A stretch of 64,000 nt of DNA. It comes from Paracoccus denitrificans. Lineage in GTDB: Bacteria; Pseudomonadota; Alphaproteobacteria; Rhodobacterales; Rhodobacteraceae. Of the stretch, positions 1 to 8,759 are shown piece after piece (the stretch's first letter is position 1; each line of letters starts with the position of its first letter). A program made the translations under genes and the position numbers. Below the pieces are notes generated by a model, which ran no database searches, was not told the origin of the DNA, and worked only from the letters and a program-made list of their open reading frames with translations. The DNA lies in assembly GCF_900100045.1 (NCBI RefSeq), contig NZ_FNEA01000013.1, forward strand, positions 1 through 64,000, given 5' to 3'.

Positions 1-417
1 GTGGACGAGGTCGCGTTCTTCATTCGCCAGATTGCGCAGACCAGTGAGTTGCCGCTGCTGGTCGATGGCGACACGATCTTTCCCGAGGCGCTGACCTCGG
101 TCGAGAGGTTCCGCGAGGTTCGCGCCCGCCTGCCCGGCGTGAAGCTTCTGGCCAACATGACCGAGTTCGGCCGCACTCCGGCGCTGACGGCCGAGGAGTT
201 CCAGGAACTGGGCTATGACATGGTGATCTGGCCGGTTTCGTCGCTGAGGGTCGCGAACAAGGCGCAGGAGCGGTTTTACGCGGCGCTGGCCCGCGACGGC
301 GCGACGACGGCCATGCTGCCCGAGATGCAGACCCGCGCCCAGCTTTACGAGTTGATCGGCCTCAACGCCTTCGAGGCGCTGGACGCCTCGATCGCGCAAA
401 GCGTCCTGCCCGCATAA
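1..417 (+). CDS. Methylisocitrate lyase / PEP mutase family protein, C-terminal part
   Basis: The reading frame is open from the first base and gives about 138 residues. They resemble the C-terminal half of methylisocitrate lyase (PrpB) and related isocitrate lyase/PEP mutase TIM barrels. Visible family stretches are LLANMTEFGRTP, the WPVSSLRVANKA strand/helix and the MQTRAQLYELIG helix near the end. The full family protein is about 290 residues, so the gene starts outside the window and the GTG at base 1 is probably an internal valine codon. If it is PrpB it would cleave 2-methylisocitrate to pyruvate and succinate in the propionate cycle. The active-site half is missing, so another family member (for example an oxaloacetate decarboxylase) cannot be excluded. 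Confidence 0.7.
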   Translation: MDEVAFFIRQIAQTSELPLLVDGDTIFPEALTSVERFREVRARLPGVKLLANMTEFGRTPALTAEEFQELGYDMVIWPVSSLRVANKAQERFYAALARDGATTAMLPEMQTRAQLYELIGLNAFEALDASIAQSVLPA

Positions 418-530
418 GGCCAGGGATCGGGCGGGGGGGTCCCGCCCGACGACCGGCGGGGCGCAACCGCCCACCGCTCCGCCGGTTCATGCGCGAGGGT
501 TTCGCGGCGGCAGGCCGGTTCCTGACGCCC

Positions 531-1157
531 TCAGCCCTGCAGGTGCACCGGACGGCTCGTGCGTGTTCCGGTGCTGCGGCAGGTCTGCAGGACATGGTCG
601 GCGACACCCAGCGCCGCCAGTTCCGCGCCCATCCGCGCCAAGGCCGCCCCGTCGATCAGGGTGGGATCGACCGTCGTGCGCACCTGGTGGGCCGTGCCGC
701 TGGCCAGCAGCAGCCGCAGGCTTTCCCTGGCCCTGTCGCCGCTGCCGGCTGCGCCCGTCACCCGCCGATAGCCGGAAAACGGCGCCTTCACGTCGAAGCC
801 GACCCAGTCGCAAAGCGGCAGCACCGCCGCAAGCCGAGCGGGGTAGGGGCCGGCCGTGTGCAGGCCGGTCCTGAACCCCAGGGCCCGGACCGCCCGCAAC
901 GCCTCGGGCAGGCCGCGCTGAAGCGTCGGCTCCCCGCCCGAGAACACTACGCCGTCAAGCAGGCCGCGCCGTCCCGCCAGAAAGCCCAGGACCTCTTGCC
1001 AATCCAGCGTCCCCTCGGCCTCGGGCGGGATGAGATGCGGGTTGTGGCAATAGGGGCAGTCCCAGGGACAGCCCTGCAGGAAAAGGGTGGCGACCAGTTC
1101 GCCCGGCCAGTCGCAGCTGGACAGGCGCTGCAGGCCGCCGATGCGGATCTCAGCCAA
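531..1157 (-). CDS. nrdG: Anaerobic ribonucleotide reductase activating protein (radical SAM)
   Basis: A 208-residue radical SAM activase that would generate the glycyl radical on class III ribonucleotide reductase. The cluster motif CxxxCxxC is present as C30-PWD-C34-PY-C37, followed by VFSGGEPTLQ, the SAM-contacting GGE motif. Length fits the short NrdG/YjjW-like activases. Its start overlaps the end of the upstream glycyl-radical-domain gene by 8 bases, so the two are probably translationally coupled and form one operon with nrdD. The last ten or so residues are variable and carry no recognised function. Confidence 0.88.
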   Translation of the reverse strand: MAEIRIGGLQRLSSCDWPGELVATLFLQGCPWDCPYCHNPHLIPPEAEGTLDWQEVLGFLAGRRGLLDGVVFSGGEPTLQRGLPEALRAVRALGFRTGLHTAGPYPARLAAVLPLCDWVGFDVKAPFSGYRRVTGAAGSGDRARESLRLLLASGTAHQVRTTVDPTLIDGAALARMGAELAALGVADHVLQTCRSTGTRTSRPVHLQG

Positions 1158-1332
1158 GATCGGCCCGCCGCTCGCTGAAATACAGCCGCTCGCGGAATTC
1201 GCCCTTCTTGCCGCGGTTGAACGAGGATACCGGGCGGTGATAGCCCATCACCCGCGTCCAGATCTCGCAGGGCTGGCGTTCCTCATCCGCCAGCAGGATT
1301 TCTTCCGGTCCGGTTTTCCGGTCGTCGAACAT
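1150..1332 (-). CDS. Separate glycyl-radical domain of class III ribonucleotide reductase
   Basis: A 60-residue protein from ATG at 1332, preceded by GAGGAAGG. A TTG at 1350 overlapping the nrdD stop is a poorer start. The sequence EIWTRVMGYHRPVSSFNRGK matches the C-terminal glycyl radical loop of NrdD, in which the glycine of RVxGY carries the radical, followed by the usual EFRERLYF. In most bacteria this segment is fused to the end of NrdD. Here nrdD stops just after its zinc site and this gene begins 14 bases later in another frame. It is either a true split subunit that completes NrdD in trans or the product of a frameshift. The good ribosome site and the overlap with nrdG favour a working split gene. 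Confidence 0.75.
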   Translation of the reverse strand: MFDDRKTGPEEILLADEERQPCEIWTRVMGYHRPVSSFNRGKKGEFRERLYFSERRADLG

Positions 1333-1346
1333 GGTCTTTTCCTTCC

Positions 1347-3092
1347 TCAATGCGCGGCCGATTGCCGCTTTTTCGCGATAAGCTCTTCGTCGCAGCGCGG
1401 GCAGAACGCGTGTTCGCCCGCGATATGGCCATGCCTGGGGCAGACCGAGAATGTGGGCGTGACGGTGATATAGGGCAGGCCGAAATTCTCCAGCGCCCGG
1501 CGCACCAGTTTGCGGCAGGCCTCGGCCGAGGACAGCTGCGTGCCCATGTAGAGATGCAGCACGGTCCCGCCGGTGTATTTGCGCTGCAGCGCCTCTTGCC
1601 GTTCCAGCGCCTCGAACGGGTCGTCGGTAAAGCCGACAGGCAGCTGGCTCGAATTGGTGTAATAGGGCTCGTGTTCGGTGCCGGCCTGGAGGATGCCAGG
1701 AAAACGCCTGCGGTCCTCCTTGGCGAAGCGATAGGTGGTGCCCTCTGCCGGCGTCGCCTCCAGGTTATAGAGATGTCCGGTCTGTTCCTGGAAGGCGGTG
1801 ATGCGCGCCCGCAGATGGTCGAGCAGCCGCAGCGCGAAGGCATGGCCCCATTCGGTGGTGATGTCATGCGTATCGTCGGTGAAGTTGCGGATCATCTCGT
1901 TGATGCCGTTGACGCCCAGGGTCGAGAAATGGTTGCGCAGCGTGCCCAGATAGCGCCGGCTATAGGGAAACAGCCCGTCGTCCATCAGCCGCTGGATCAC
2001 CCGGCGCTTGATCTCCAGGCTGTCGCGGCCCAGGTCGAGCAATTCGTCCAGGCGCCGCAGCAGCCCGGCCTCGTCGCCCTTGTGCAGATGGCCCAGCCGC
2101 GCGCAATTGACGGTGACGACGCCCAGCGAGCCGGTTTGCTCGGCACTGCCGAACAGCCCGTTGCCGCGTTTCAGCAGCTCGGTCAGGTCCAGTTGCAGCC
2201 GGCAGCACATGGACCGCACCATGTTCGGCTTGAGGTCCGAGTTCAGGAAGTTCTGGAAATAGGGCAGGCCGTATTTCGCCGTCATCGCGAACAGCAGCTT
2301 GGCGTTCTCGCTGTCCCAGGGAAAATCCGGCGTGATGTTGTAGGTCGGGATCGGAAAGGTGAAGACCCGGCCCTTTTCGTCGCCGCGCGTCATTACCTCG
2401 ATATAGGCGCGGTTGATCATGTCCATCTCGGCCTGCAAGGCGCCATAGGTGAAATTCATCGGCTGACCGCCGATGACCGGCACCTGGTCGCGCAGATCCT
2501 CGGGGCAGACCCAGTCGAAGGTCAGGTTGGTGAACGGGGTCTGCGTGCCCCAGCGCGAGGGGACGTTGAGGTTGAAGATCAGCTCCTGCATGGCCTGCCG
2601 CACCTCGGCATAGCCCAGCCCATCCTTGCGGATGAAAGGGGCCATATAGGTGTCGAAGGAACTGAAGGCCTGCGCGCCGGCCCATTCGTTCTGCAGCGTG
2701 CCCAGGAAGTTCACGATCTGGCCGATGGCGCTGGACAGGCGCTTCGGCGGACCGGCCTCGACCTTGCCGGGGACGCCGTTGAAGCCCTCGGTCAGCAAGC
2801 TGCGCAGCGACCAGCCGGCGCAATAGCCGGCCAGCATGTCGAGGTCGTGGATATGCAGGTCGCCCCGACGATGCGCCTCGCCCACGGCGGGCGGATAGAC
2901 ATGCGACAGCCAGTAATTGGCCACCACCTTGCCCGAGACGTTCAGGATCAGCCCGCCGAGCGAATAGTCCTGGTTGGCGTTGGCATTCACCCGCCAATCG
3001 GCGCGGTCCAGGTATTCGTTGACCGACGAGGCGACATCGACGGCGACATCCCTTGCCGGCGCGGTGGGCGGGGGCGTAAGCGGCGCCGGCAT
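1347..3092 (-). CDS. nrdD: Anaerobic ribonucleoside-triphosphate reductase large subunit (class III), lacking the radical domain
   Basis: About 581 residues from the ATG at 3092, chosen because GGGAGGG lies just upstream; the open frame runs further back but only into riboswitch sequence. The protein reduces ribonucleoside triphosphates to dNTPs without oxygen. Recognisable parts are the barrel segments HIHDLDMLAGYCAGW and NEWAGAQAFSSFDTYMAPF, the GTQTPFTNLTFDW stretch, and the C-terminal zinc site CPxHG...CPRCDEE. The usual glycyl-radical loop that follows the zinc site is absent and is encoded by the next gene. The operon is preceded by a cobalamin riboswitch. An enzyme that needs no B12 would thus be made when B12 is scarce. 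Confidence 0.9.
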   Translation of the reverse strand: MPAPLTPPPTAPARDVAVDVASSVNEYLDRADWRVNANANQDYSLGGLILNVSGKVVANYWLSHVYPPAVGEAHRRGDLHIHDLDMLAGYCAGWSLRSLLTEGFNGVPGKVEAGPPKRLSSAIGQIVNFLGTLQNEWAGAQAFSSFDTYMAPFIRKDGLGYAEVRQAMQELIFNLNVPSRWGTQTPFTNLTFDWVCPEDLRDQVPVIGGQPMNFTYGALQAEMDMINRAYIEVMTRGDEKGRVFTFPIPTYNITPDFPWDSENAKLLFAMTAKYGLPYFQNFLNSDLKPNMVRSMCCRLQLDLTELLKRGNGLFGSAEQTGSLGVVTVNCARLGHLHKGDEAGLLRRLDELLDLGRDSLEIKRRVIQRLMDDGLFPYSRRYLGTLRNHFSTLGVNGINEMIRNFTDDTHDITTEWGHAFALRLLDHLRARITAFQEQTGHLYNLEATPAEGTTYRFAKEDRRRFPGILQAGTEHEPYYTNSSQLPVGFTDDPFEALERQEALQRKYTGGTVLHLYMGTQLSSAEACRKLVRRALENFGLPYITVTPTFSVCPRHGHIAGEHAFCPRCDEELIAKKRQSAAH

Positions 3093-3305
3093 CAACGCGC
3101 CCTCCCTTGCCTGTGGCTTGCTGCCGCCCTTGCGGTGCTGCGGACGGCGGCGCCGACCTCGGCAGGTCTGGTGGTGAAGGATGGCTGCATCTGTTCCCCG
3201 TGCTGCTGGGGGCGGGGCAGGCCAGGACGCATGAAGCCCTGCGGCGACAAGGCCGCATTGCCAGGCGCACCGCCGGGACACCCCGCCCGTGGTTCATCGT
3301 CATCA

Positions 3306-3490
3306 TCACGGCAGGTCTCCTGGCTCGCAGGTCGCTGCCCTTGCCGGCCTTCCCAATGCCGTGCGGCACCAGTGGCGTGATCCGGCGCAGGCTCGCTGCT
3401 TACAGTTGCGGGGGCAGCGCCGGCCTTGCCCCGAAAGGCGCACCGGCTTCCCTCTTCGCTTTCGGGTCGGATCGACCCGAAAGAACCGTG
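3306..3490 (-). promoter_or_regulatory. Cobalamin (B12) riboswitch upstream of nrdD
   Basis: On the minus strand the leader holds the hallmark blocks in order. These are GGGAAGCCGGTG (about 3455-3442), the GCTGCCCCCGCAACTGTAAG core (about 3417-3398), GCCACTGG, and the B12 box AGCCAGGAGACCTGCC (3325-3310). Just 5' of the core is a perfect 11-bp hairpin, CTTTCGGGTCG/CGACCCGAAAG. This is the standard layout of an adenosylcobalamin aptamer. It ends about 215 bases before the nrdD start. The expected effect is repression of nrdD when cobalamin is plentiful; the expression platform was not resolved. Confidence 0.92.
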
Positions 3491-3497
3491 ATGCCTA

Positions 3498-3528
3498 CAT
3501 ATAGGGATGATGAGGCAATATCCGTCAA
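3498..3528 (-). promoter_or_regulatory. Candidate sigma-70 promoter for the nrdD operon
   Basis: Minus-strand TTGACG (3528-3523) and CTATAT (3504-3499) are separated by 18 bases. This would start transcription almost at the first base of the riboswitch. The position is right but the match is judged by eye only. Confidence 0.4.
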
Positions 3529-3894
3529 GATGTTGTATTGGCCTGCGACACTTTGTCCAAGAGAGGAAGTCAGCCCGCTCACAACAACAGGTGCAGAGGA
3601 CCTGAAGCAGGCCGATACGGTTTTGTACATGCAATTTTTCCGCTTGCGGTAGAGCGTCGTATAATTCGGAACCGGCTAGTCCAGGCCCGATGGATCAGCA
3701 GGCTCTTGACGAATTCCGACGCTCGGTGGCGCAGAAGACCGTATAAGATCTTGATCAACAGGTAAAGTTGGATGACCACTGAGAATGGATCAGAATGGCC
3801 CGGCTTTCTGCTCGGCGCCGTAAATCAGCACATCACCGAGTCCAAACAGACAAGTAGCGCGCCGCGCTGCTTCAGTGGAAGCTGGCCATGGTAT
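3529..3894. other. Intergenic stretch between the nrd leader and mxaX, no gene seen
   Basis: About 365 bases upstream of the nrdD promoter and downstream of mxaX. Short open frames here look random. A TTGATCAA palindrome at 3751-3758 is present but lacks the spacing of an FNR site. No RNA gene or convincing terminator was recognised. Confidence 0.5.
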
Positions 3895-4566
3895 CTAGTC
3901 CCCTTCGAAATAGCGGATGCCCTTGACCACCAGATCGGCAAGGTTTGCCGCGCCGAGTTTGTCTTTCAGTACCAGGCTGACGTTCGAAACTGTCTTGTAG
4001 CTGATGCAGGCCCGGTCCGCGATGTCGCGATAGGACATGCCTTCGGTGATCATGCCCAGGATCTCCTCCTCACGGCCGGTCAGGCGCGGGGCGCTCGTTC
4101 CTGGGCGCGAGACGTTCAGCAAAGCGATCTGCATCGCCAGACGCGAGTCGACGTAATTGCCACCTCGAGCCACCTCGGTGAAGGCCGCGCATATTTCTGC
4201 GGGAGGACTGTCCTTGTTGATGATCCCGTTCGCACCGAACATCAGCGCGCGGCGGGCCAGGACGGGACTGCGGTGCATCGTGAAGACCAGGATCGGCAAG
4301 TCGGGATCGACGCGCCGCAAGCGCTCGATCAGCCGGATTCCGGCGATCTTGTTTCGGCCGATGCTCAGGTCCACCACCATCAGGTCGGGGCGGGCCTGCC
4401 TCCAGGCGCGCCAACCCTCGGATGCCGACGGCGCCGAGGCGATCTCGCAGGCGGTCTTGGTGCGGATGATCCGCCCCCAGCCTTCGGCGACGACGGGGTG
4501 GTCGTCCACGATCAGGATCTGCAGGGGGCGGGCGTCGTCTGATTGCAGTTTCAGCGCAGCTTGCAT
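3895..4566 (-). CDS. mxaX: NarL/LuxR-family response regulator of methanol dehydrogenase synthesis
   Basis: About 223 residues from ATG 4566, which lies inside the end of mxaY (16-base overlap) behind GAGGATG; an earlier in-frame ATG at 4614 is less likely. It has an N-terminal receiver domain starting LQILIVDDHPVV, with a phospho-acceptor aspartate in LMVVDLSIG and the conserved lysine in NKDSPP. The C-terminal helix-turn-helix is LTGREEEILGMI...DIADRACISYKTVSNV. In P. denitrificans the moxZYX (mxaZYX) genes divergent from the methanol dehydrogenase operon encode such a two-component pair needed for MDH synthesis. The arrangement here is the same, so MxaX probably binds in the mxaZ-mxaF gap. 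Confidence 0.85.
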   Translation of the reverse strand: MQAALKLQSDDARPLQILIVDDHPVVAEGWGRIIRTKTACEIASAPSASEGWRAWRQARPDLMVVDLSIGRNKIAGIRLIERLRRVDPDLPILVFTMHRSPVLARRALMFGANGIINKDSPPAEICAAFTEVARGGNYVDSRLAMQIALLNVSRPGTSAPRLTGREEEILGMITEGMSYRDIADRACISYKTVSNVSLVLKDKLGAANLADLVVKGIRYFEGD

Positions 4567-5978
4567 GGGCGTGGCATCCTCAGTTCGGTATGGGTCAGTC
4601 GGTTGTCCCGCCACGGCGGCAGATAGGTCGCCCCAAGCGCGCGGGCGCGGTCCTCGATGCCGATCTGGCCGAACCCGGGCGTGGGCCTGCCGGTGCCGGA
4701 TTGCGGCCCCTTGCCGTTGTCCGTGACGCGCACGACGATCTGACCGGGCTCGTCGGGCATGGTGTCCAGGCTGACCCGAACCACGGTCGCGCGCCCGTGC
4801 CGCATGGCATTCAGCACGCTTTCCCGGGCGAAGCGATAGATCGACAGTTCCGCCAATTCGCCGGGGCTGGAGCCTTCGACCTCCGGGTCGACGTCCAGCA
4901 CGACCCGCGTTTCGGAGGCGACATCGCGAAACCCGGTGACGAGTTCGGCCAGAAGCTCGGCCAGGCTGGCCTCGCCCAGCAGCATCGGGCGCAGGTCGTT
5001 GATGGCGGTGCGGGCGCTTCTCTGGACCTCCAAGGCATGGCCGGCGATGGCATCCAGCGTCTCGTCCAGGGCGGCGGGCCGTTCCGGCAGGTCGGCGGTC
5101 ATCGCCTGCGCGTGGCTGACGGCCGCCCGCAAGGCGAAAAGCTGCGGCCCCATCTCGTCATGCAGGTCCAGCGCGATGCGCGAGCGCTCGGCTTCGGAGC
5201 TGCCGATCAGGCGGGCTTGCAGCAGGTCGTTCTCGGCCTGCTCGGCCTGCAGATGCGAGGCCAGCGCGTTGACCCCCGCGGCCAGGTCGGCGAATTCGGT
5301 CAGCCGGTCGTCGGGTGCCCGCACCGACAGGCGACCGTCCTGCATCTGCGCCATGGCGGCCTGCACCGACTGCAGGCGCCGCGTCAGCAGCGTCGTCATC
5401 AGAAAGGCCAGCCCCACCATGGCGAGCCCGGCCAGGAACAGCACCGGCAGGATGATGCTGAAATCGCCCCACACCTCGGCAATCTCGTCGGTCGGATCGG
5501 CGGCGACGCGCAGCATCCCCAAGACGTTCGGATAATGGGTGATGGGGACCAGGGCCTCGACCAGGGGCGGCGTCATCAAGGCCGAGAACCACTGCGGAGC
5601 GGACGCCTCGGACCGGAGCTGGCCATGCGCGCGATGTTGCAGCGGCTGGCCCTCGGGATCGAGGATGCGCGCCGAGACATGGCGCAGCCCGTCGATCTCT
5701 TCGGCAAGGCCGATCGCCTCGGTCATGGTGTCGCGGCCGCCATGGCTGGGCGGCAGGCGGCGCACGACGGCCTCATGCGCCAGCCGGAAGGCGGATTCGG
5801 TTTCCTCCTGCACCGCCTGACGCGCGTTGACGATCAGGATGGCCGAGACGATCAGGCACAGCGACAGGCTGACGGCGCAGGCCAGCCCCATCACGATCCG
5901 GCGCAGCGGCACGGTCCGCCGCACCCGCGTCGCGCGGCCAAAGGCCTGAAAGGCGAGGCCTTCGGTCGGCGCGCTCAT
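4551..5978 (-). CDS. mxaY: Sensor histidine kinase of the methanol dehydrogenase two-component system
   Basis: About 475 residues from ATG 5978, whose ATGA overlaps the mxaZ stop. Two membrane segments (about residues 29-51 and 170-192) flank a periplasmic sensor region. A HAMP-like linker follows, then a HisKA_3 dimerisation domain with the phosphorylated histidine in ALDLHDEMGPQ (near residue 274), then a HATPase with the N box ARESVLNAMRHG and VTDNGKG. This is the kinase type that partners NarL-class regulators. It would sense a C1 signal and phosphorylate MxaX, encoded immediately downstream. Which molecule is sensed cannot be read from the sequence. Confidence 0.85.
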   Translation of the reverse strand: MSAPTEGLAFQAFGRATRVRRTVPLRRIVMGLACAVSLSLCLIVSAILIVNARQAVQEETESAFRLAHEAVVRRLPPSHGGRDTMTEAIGLAEEIDGLRHVSARILDPEGQPLQHRAHGQLRSEASAPQWFSALMTPPLVEALVPITHYPNVLGMLRVAADPTDEIAEVWGDFSIILPVLFLAGLAMVGLAFLMTTLLTRRLQSVQAAMAQMQDGRLSVRAPDDRLTEFADLAAGVNALASHLQAEQAENDLLQARLIGSSEAERSRIALDLHDEMGPQLFALRAAVSHAQAMTADLPERPAALDETLDAIAGHALEVQRSARTAINDLRPMLLGEASLAELLAELVTGFRDVASETRVVLDVDPEVEGSSPGELAELSIYRFARESVLNAMRHGRATVVRVSLDTMPDEPGQIVVRVTDNGKGPQSGTGRPTPGFGQIGIEDRARALGATYLPPWRDNRLTHTELRMPRPCKLR

Positions 5979-6439
5979 TCCCGTTGCCCCATGGCCGCGG
6001 CGACAGCATCGGCATGGCCGGCGCCGCCGGCCCGCAGGACGCGATATTGCTGGGCAACGGGGCCCAGGCTTTCCTCGGGCGCATCCCGGGCCGGCACCAG
6101 ATCGGCCATTATCCGCTCCAGCGGGGTGTCGGGATATTCCTGCCACAATTGCAGGACGCGGTTGGCGATCATCCGCGGGCTTTCCCGGTAATGCGCCGAG
6201 AGCGCGCCCAGCAGCGGCGCCAGCGTCTGGGCGGGCAGTCCGGATTCGGCCGACAGGAAGGTTTCCGGGCTGCGGCTGTCGTCGATCTCGAGCCAATGCG
6301 TGCTTTCCGCAGCCACGGATTCCCCGGGCGCGGCCGAGGGCAGGGTCTGGTCGTCTTCCTCGTAACAGGCACCCAGGGCAAGCAAAACCGCCATGCCTGC
6401 CGCAGAGCGTCCCAAGACGGTGCCACGGCAGAAACGCAT
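5975..6439 (-). CDS. mxaZ: MxaZ, small predicted lipoprotein
   Basis: 154 residues, first gene of the mxaZYX operon and divergent from mxaF. The N-terminus is hydrophobic and ends in LLALGAC, a good lipobox, so the protein is probably lipid-anchored in the periplasm. AGGAGG lies just upstream of the ATG. The rest is acidic and helical with no known catalytic motif. Position and size match the gene called moxZ in P. denitrificans. It may present a signal to the MxaY sensor domain, which is inference from the operon. Confidence 0.7.
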   Translation of the reverse strand: MRFCRGTVLGRSAAGMAVLLALGACYEEDDQTLPSAAPGESVAAESTHWLEIDDSRSPETFLSAESGLPAQTLAPLLGALSAHYRESPRMIANRVLQLWQEYPDTPLERIMADLVPARDAPEESLGPVAQQYRVLRAGGAGHADAVAAAMGQRE

Positions 6440-6787
6440 CCTGCCTCCTCCTGTTTTCCGCGATTTTTCTGCGCTGCAGTGATTCGCCGCAGGCGCATCC
6501 TCCTGAGGTCAAGACTATGCCCACCTTTGGTATGGAACAACCGCCGCGTGCTGCGACGTTGGTCTGGCGCCCGCCGAAAGCGGGTGATGCATCCCCCGGA
6601 TCGGACGGGGAAAAACCCCCGAGAAAGTCGGGAAGCCCACCCCGCAGACAAGGCGGATGGCGGGATGCCTAATCAGTGCTGCGGCGGTTCGGGAGTGGAG
6701 GCCCGAGCCCGCCAAGTGTGGTGACCGCCGGGTCGAAGCACCGGCCCCCGGTCCGCGCCAGAGACAGCGAGAGGGAGCGAGATCGCT
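6440..6787. promoter_or_regulatory. Divergent mxaZ-mxaF regulatory region
   Basis: About 350 bases without a gene separate the leftward regulators from the rightward mxaF operon and must contain both promoters. GGGAGCGAG at 6773-6781 is the probable mxaF ribosome site. A clear operator repeat for MxaX could not be picked out by eye. Confidence 0.6.
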
Positions 6788-8686
6788 ATGAACAGGAACA
6801 CCCCGAAGGCAAGGGGCGCGTCGAGCCTTGCGATGGCCGTGGCCATGGGCCTTGCCGTCCTGACGACCGCGCCGGCGACCGCCAATGACCAGTTGGTCGA
6901 ACTGGCCAAGGACCCCGCGAACTGGGTCATGACCGGGCGCGACTACAACGCGCAGAACTATTCCGAGATGACCGACATCAACAAGGAGAACGTCAAGCAG
7001 CTGCGGCCCGCCTGGTCGTTCTCGACCGGGGTGCTGCATGGGCACGAAGGTACGCCGCTGGTCGTCGGCGACCGGATGTTCATTCACACGCCCTTCCCGA
7101 ACACCACCTTCGCGCTGGACCTGAACGAGCCGGGCAAGATCCTGTGGCAGAACAAGCCCAAGCAGAACCCCACGGCCCGGACTGTGGCCTGCTGCGACGT
7201 GGTCAACCGCGGCCTGGCCTATTGGCCGGGCGACGATCAGGTCAAGCCGCTGATCTTCCGCACCCAGCTCGACGGCCATATCGTCGCCATGGATGCCGAG
7301 ACCGGCGAGACGCGCTGGATCATGGAGAACTCGGACATCAAGGTCGGCTCGACCCTGACCATCGCGCCCTATGTCATCAAGGACCTGGTGCTGGTCGGCT
7401 CCTCGGGCGCCGAGCTGGGCGTGCGCGGCTATGTCACCGCCTATGACGTGAAATCGGGCGAGATGCGCTGGCGCGCCTTTGCCACCGGCCCAGACGAGGA
7501 ATTGCTGCTGGCCGAGGACTTCAACGCCCCGAACCCGCATTACGGCCAGAAGAACCTGGGCCTGGAGACCTGGGAGGGCGACGCCTGGAAGATCGGCGGC
7601 GGCACCAACTGGGGCTGGTATGCCTATGACCCCGAGGTGGACCTGTTCTACTACGGCTCGGGCAACCCCGCGCCCTGGAACGAGACCATGCGTCCGGGCG
7701 ACAACAAGTGGACCATGGCGATCTGGGGCCGCGAGGCCACCACCGGCGAGGCGAAATTCGCCTATCAGAAGACGCCGCATGACGAATGGGACTATGCCGG
7801 CGTCAACGTGATGATGCTGTCGGAACAGGAGGACAAGCAGGGCCAGATGCGCAAGCTTCTGACCCACCCGGACCGCAACGGCATCGTCTACACGCTGGAC
7901 CGCACCAATGGCGACCTGATCTCGGCCGACAAGATGGACGACACGGTCAACTGGGTGAAGGAGGTGCAGCTGGATACCGGCCTGCCGGTGCGCGACCCGG
8001 AATTCGGCACGCGCATGGACCACAAGGCCCGCGACATCTGTCCCTCGGCGATGGGCTATCACAACCAGGGCCATGACAGCTACGACCCCGAGCGCAAGGT
8101 GTTCATGCTGGGCATCAACCACATCTGCATGGATTGGGAGCCCTTCATGCTGCCCTATCGCGCCGGCCAGTTCTTCGTCGGCGCCACGCTGACCATGTAT
8201 CCGGGCCCCAAGGGCGACCGCCAGAACGCGCTGGGGCTGGGCCAGATCAAGGCCTACGACGCCATCTCGGGCGAGATGAAATGGGAAAAGATGGAGCGCT
8301 TCTCGGTCTGGGGCGGCACCATGGCCACCGCGGGCGGGCTGACCTTTTACGGCACGCTGGACGGCTTCATCAAGGCCCGCGACAGCGACACCGGCGACCT
8401 GCTGTGGAAGTTCAAGCTGCCCTCGGGCGTGATCGGCCATCCGATGACCTACAAGCATGACGGCCGGCAATATGTCGCGATCATGTATGGAGTCGGCGGC
8501 TGGCCGGGCGTGGGTCTGGTCTTCGACCTGGCCGACCCGACCGCCGGTCTGGGCTCGGTGGGCGCGTTCAAGCGGCTGCAGGAGTTCACCCAGATGGGCG
8601 GCGGCGTGATGGTCTTCTCGCTTGACGGCGAGAGCCCCTATTCCGACCCGAACGTGGGCGAATACGCGCCGGGTGAGCCCACCTGA
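6788..8686 (+). CDS. mxaF: Methanol dehydrogenase large (alpha) subunit, PQQ- and calcium-dependent
   Basis: 632 residues with a 32-residue signal peptide ending APATA. Counting from that site, the mature protein has every canonical residue in place: the vicinal disulfide Cys103-Cys104 (VACCDVV), Glu177 (SSGAEL), Trp243 (TNWGW) stacked on PQQ, Asn261 (GSGNPAP) and the catalytic base Asp303 (HDEWDYAG). Two residues after Asp303 there is Ala, not the Asp of lanthanide-dependent XoxF, so this is the Ca-type enzyme. It oxidises methanol to formaldehyde in the periplasm and passes electrons to cytochrome cL (MxaG). It is the first gene of the operon. Confidence 0.97.
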   Translation: MNRNTPKARGASSLAMAVAMGLAVLTTAPATANDQLVELAKDPANWVMTGRDYNAQNYSEMTDINKENVKQLRPAWSFSTGVLHGHEGTPLVVGDRMFIHTPFPNTTFALDLNEPGKILWQNKPKQNPTARTVACCDVVNRGLAYWPGDDQVKPLIFRTQLDGHIVAMDAETGETRWIMENSDIKVGSTLTIAPYVIKDLVLVGSSGAELGVRGYVTAYDVKSGEMRWRAFATGPDEELLLAEDFNAPNPHYGQKNLGLETWEGDAWKIGGGTNWGWYAYDPEVDLFYYGSGNPAPWNETMRPGDNKWTMAIWGREATTGEAKFAYQKTPHDEWDYAGVNVMMLSEQEDKQGQMRKLLTHPDRNGIVYTLDRTNGDLISADKMDDTVNWVKEVQLDTGLPVRDPEFGTRMDHKARDICPSAMGYHNQGHDSYDPERKVFMLGINHICMDWEPFMLPYRAGQFFVGATLTMYPGPKGDRQNALGLGQIKAYDAISGEMKWEKMERFSVWGGTMATAGGLTFYGTLDGFIKARDSDTGDLLWKFKLPSGVIGHPMTYKHDGRQYVAIMYGVGGWPGVGLVFDLADPTAGLGSVGAFKRLQEFTQMGGGVMVFSLDGESPYSDPNVGEYAPGEPT

Positions 8687-8693
8687 CGCGGCG

Positions 8694-8727
8694 GGCCGGC
8701 CCGCCCTTCCTTCCCGGCGGGCCGGCC
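8694..8727 (+). repeat. Intercistronic stem-loop between mxaF and mxaJ
   Basis: GGCCGGCCCGCC (8694-8705) pairs perfectly with GGCGGGCCGGCC (8716-8727) around a 10-base pyrimidine loop. It lies directly after the mxaF stop. With no T-run it is more likely an mRNA-stabilising or attenuating hairpin than a full terminator, allowing more mxaF than downstream product. Confidence 0.7.
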
Positions 8728-8759
8728 TGCGTGACCCTATTCAGTCTGGAGAAACCGAA

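Noticed and set aside
1350..3380. 676-codon open frame on the plus strand opposite nrdD
   Set aside because: It is antisense to a well-supported gene and the riboswitch; high GC in codon positions creates long shadow frames. No protein motif is visible.
3745..3762. Possible FNR box near TTGATCAA
   Set aside because: The two half-sites lack the four-base spacer of TTGAT-N4-ATCAA, and the site is 250 bases upstream of the proposed nrd promoter.
6788..8686. Lanthanide-dependent XoxF identity for the dehydrogenase
   Set aside because: The residue two after the catalytic Asp303 is Ala rather than Asp, and mxaI and the mxaRSACKLD genes, which XoxF does not need, are present.
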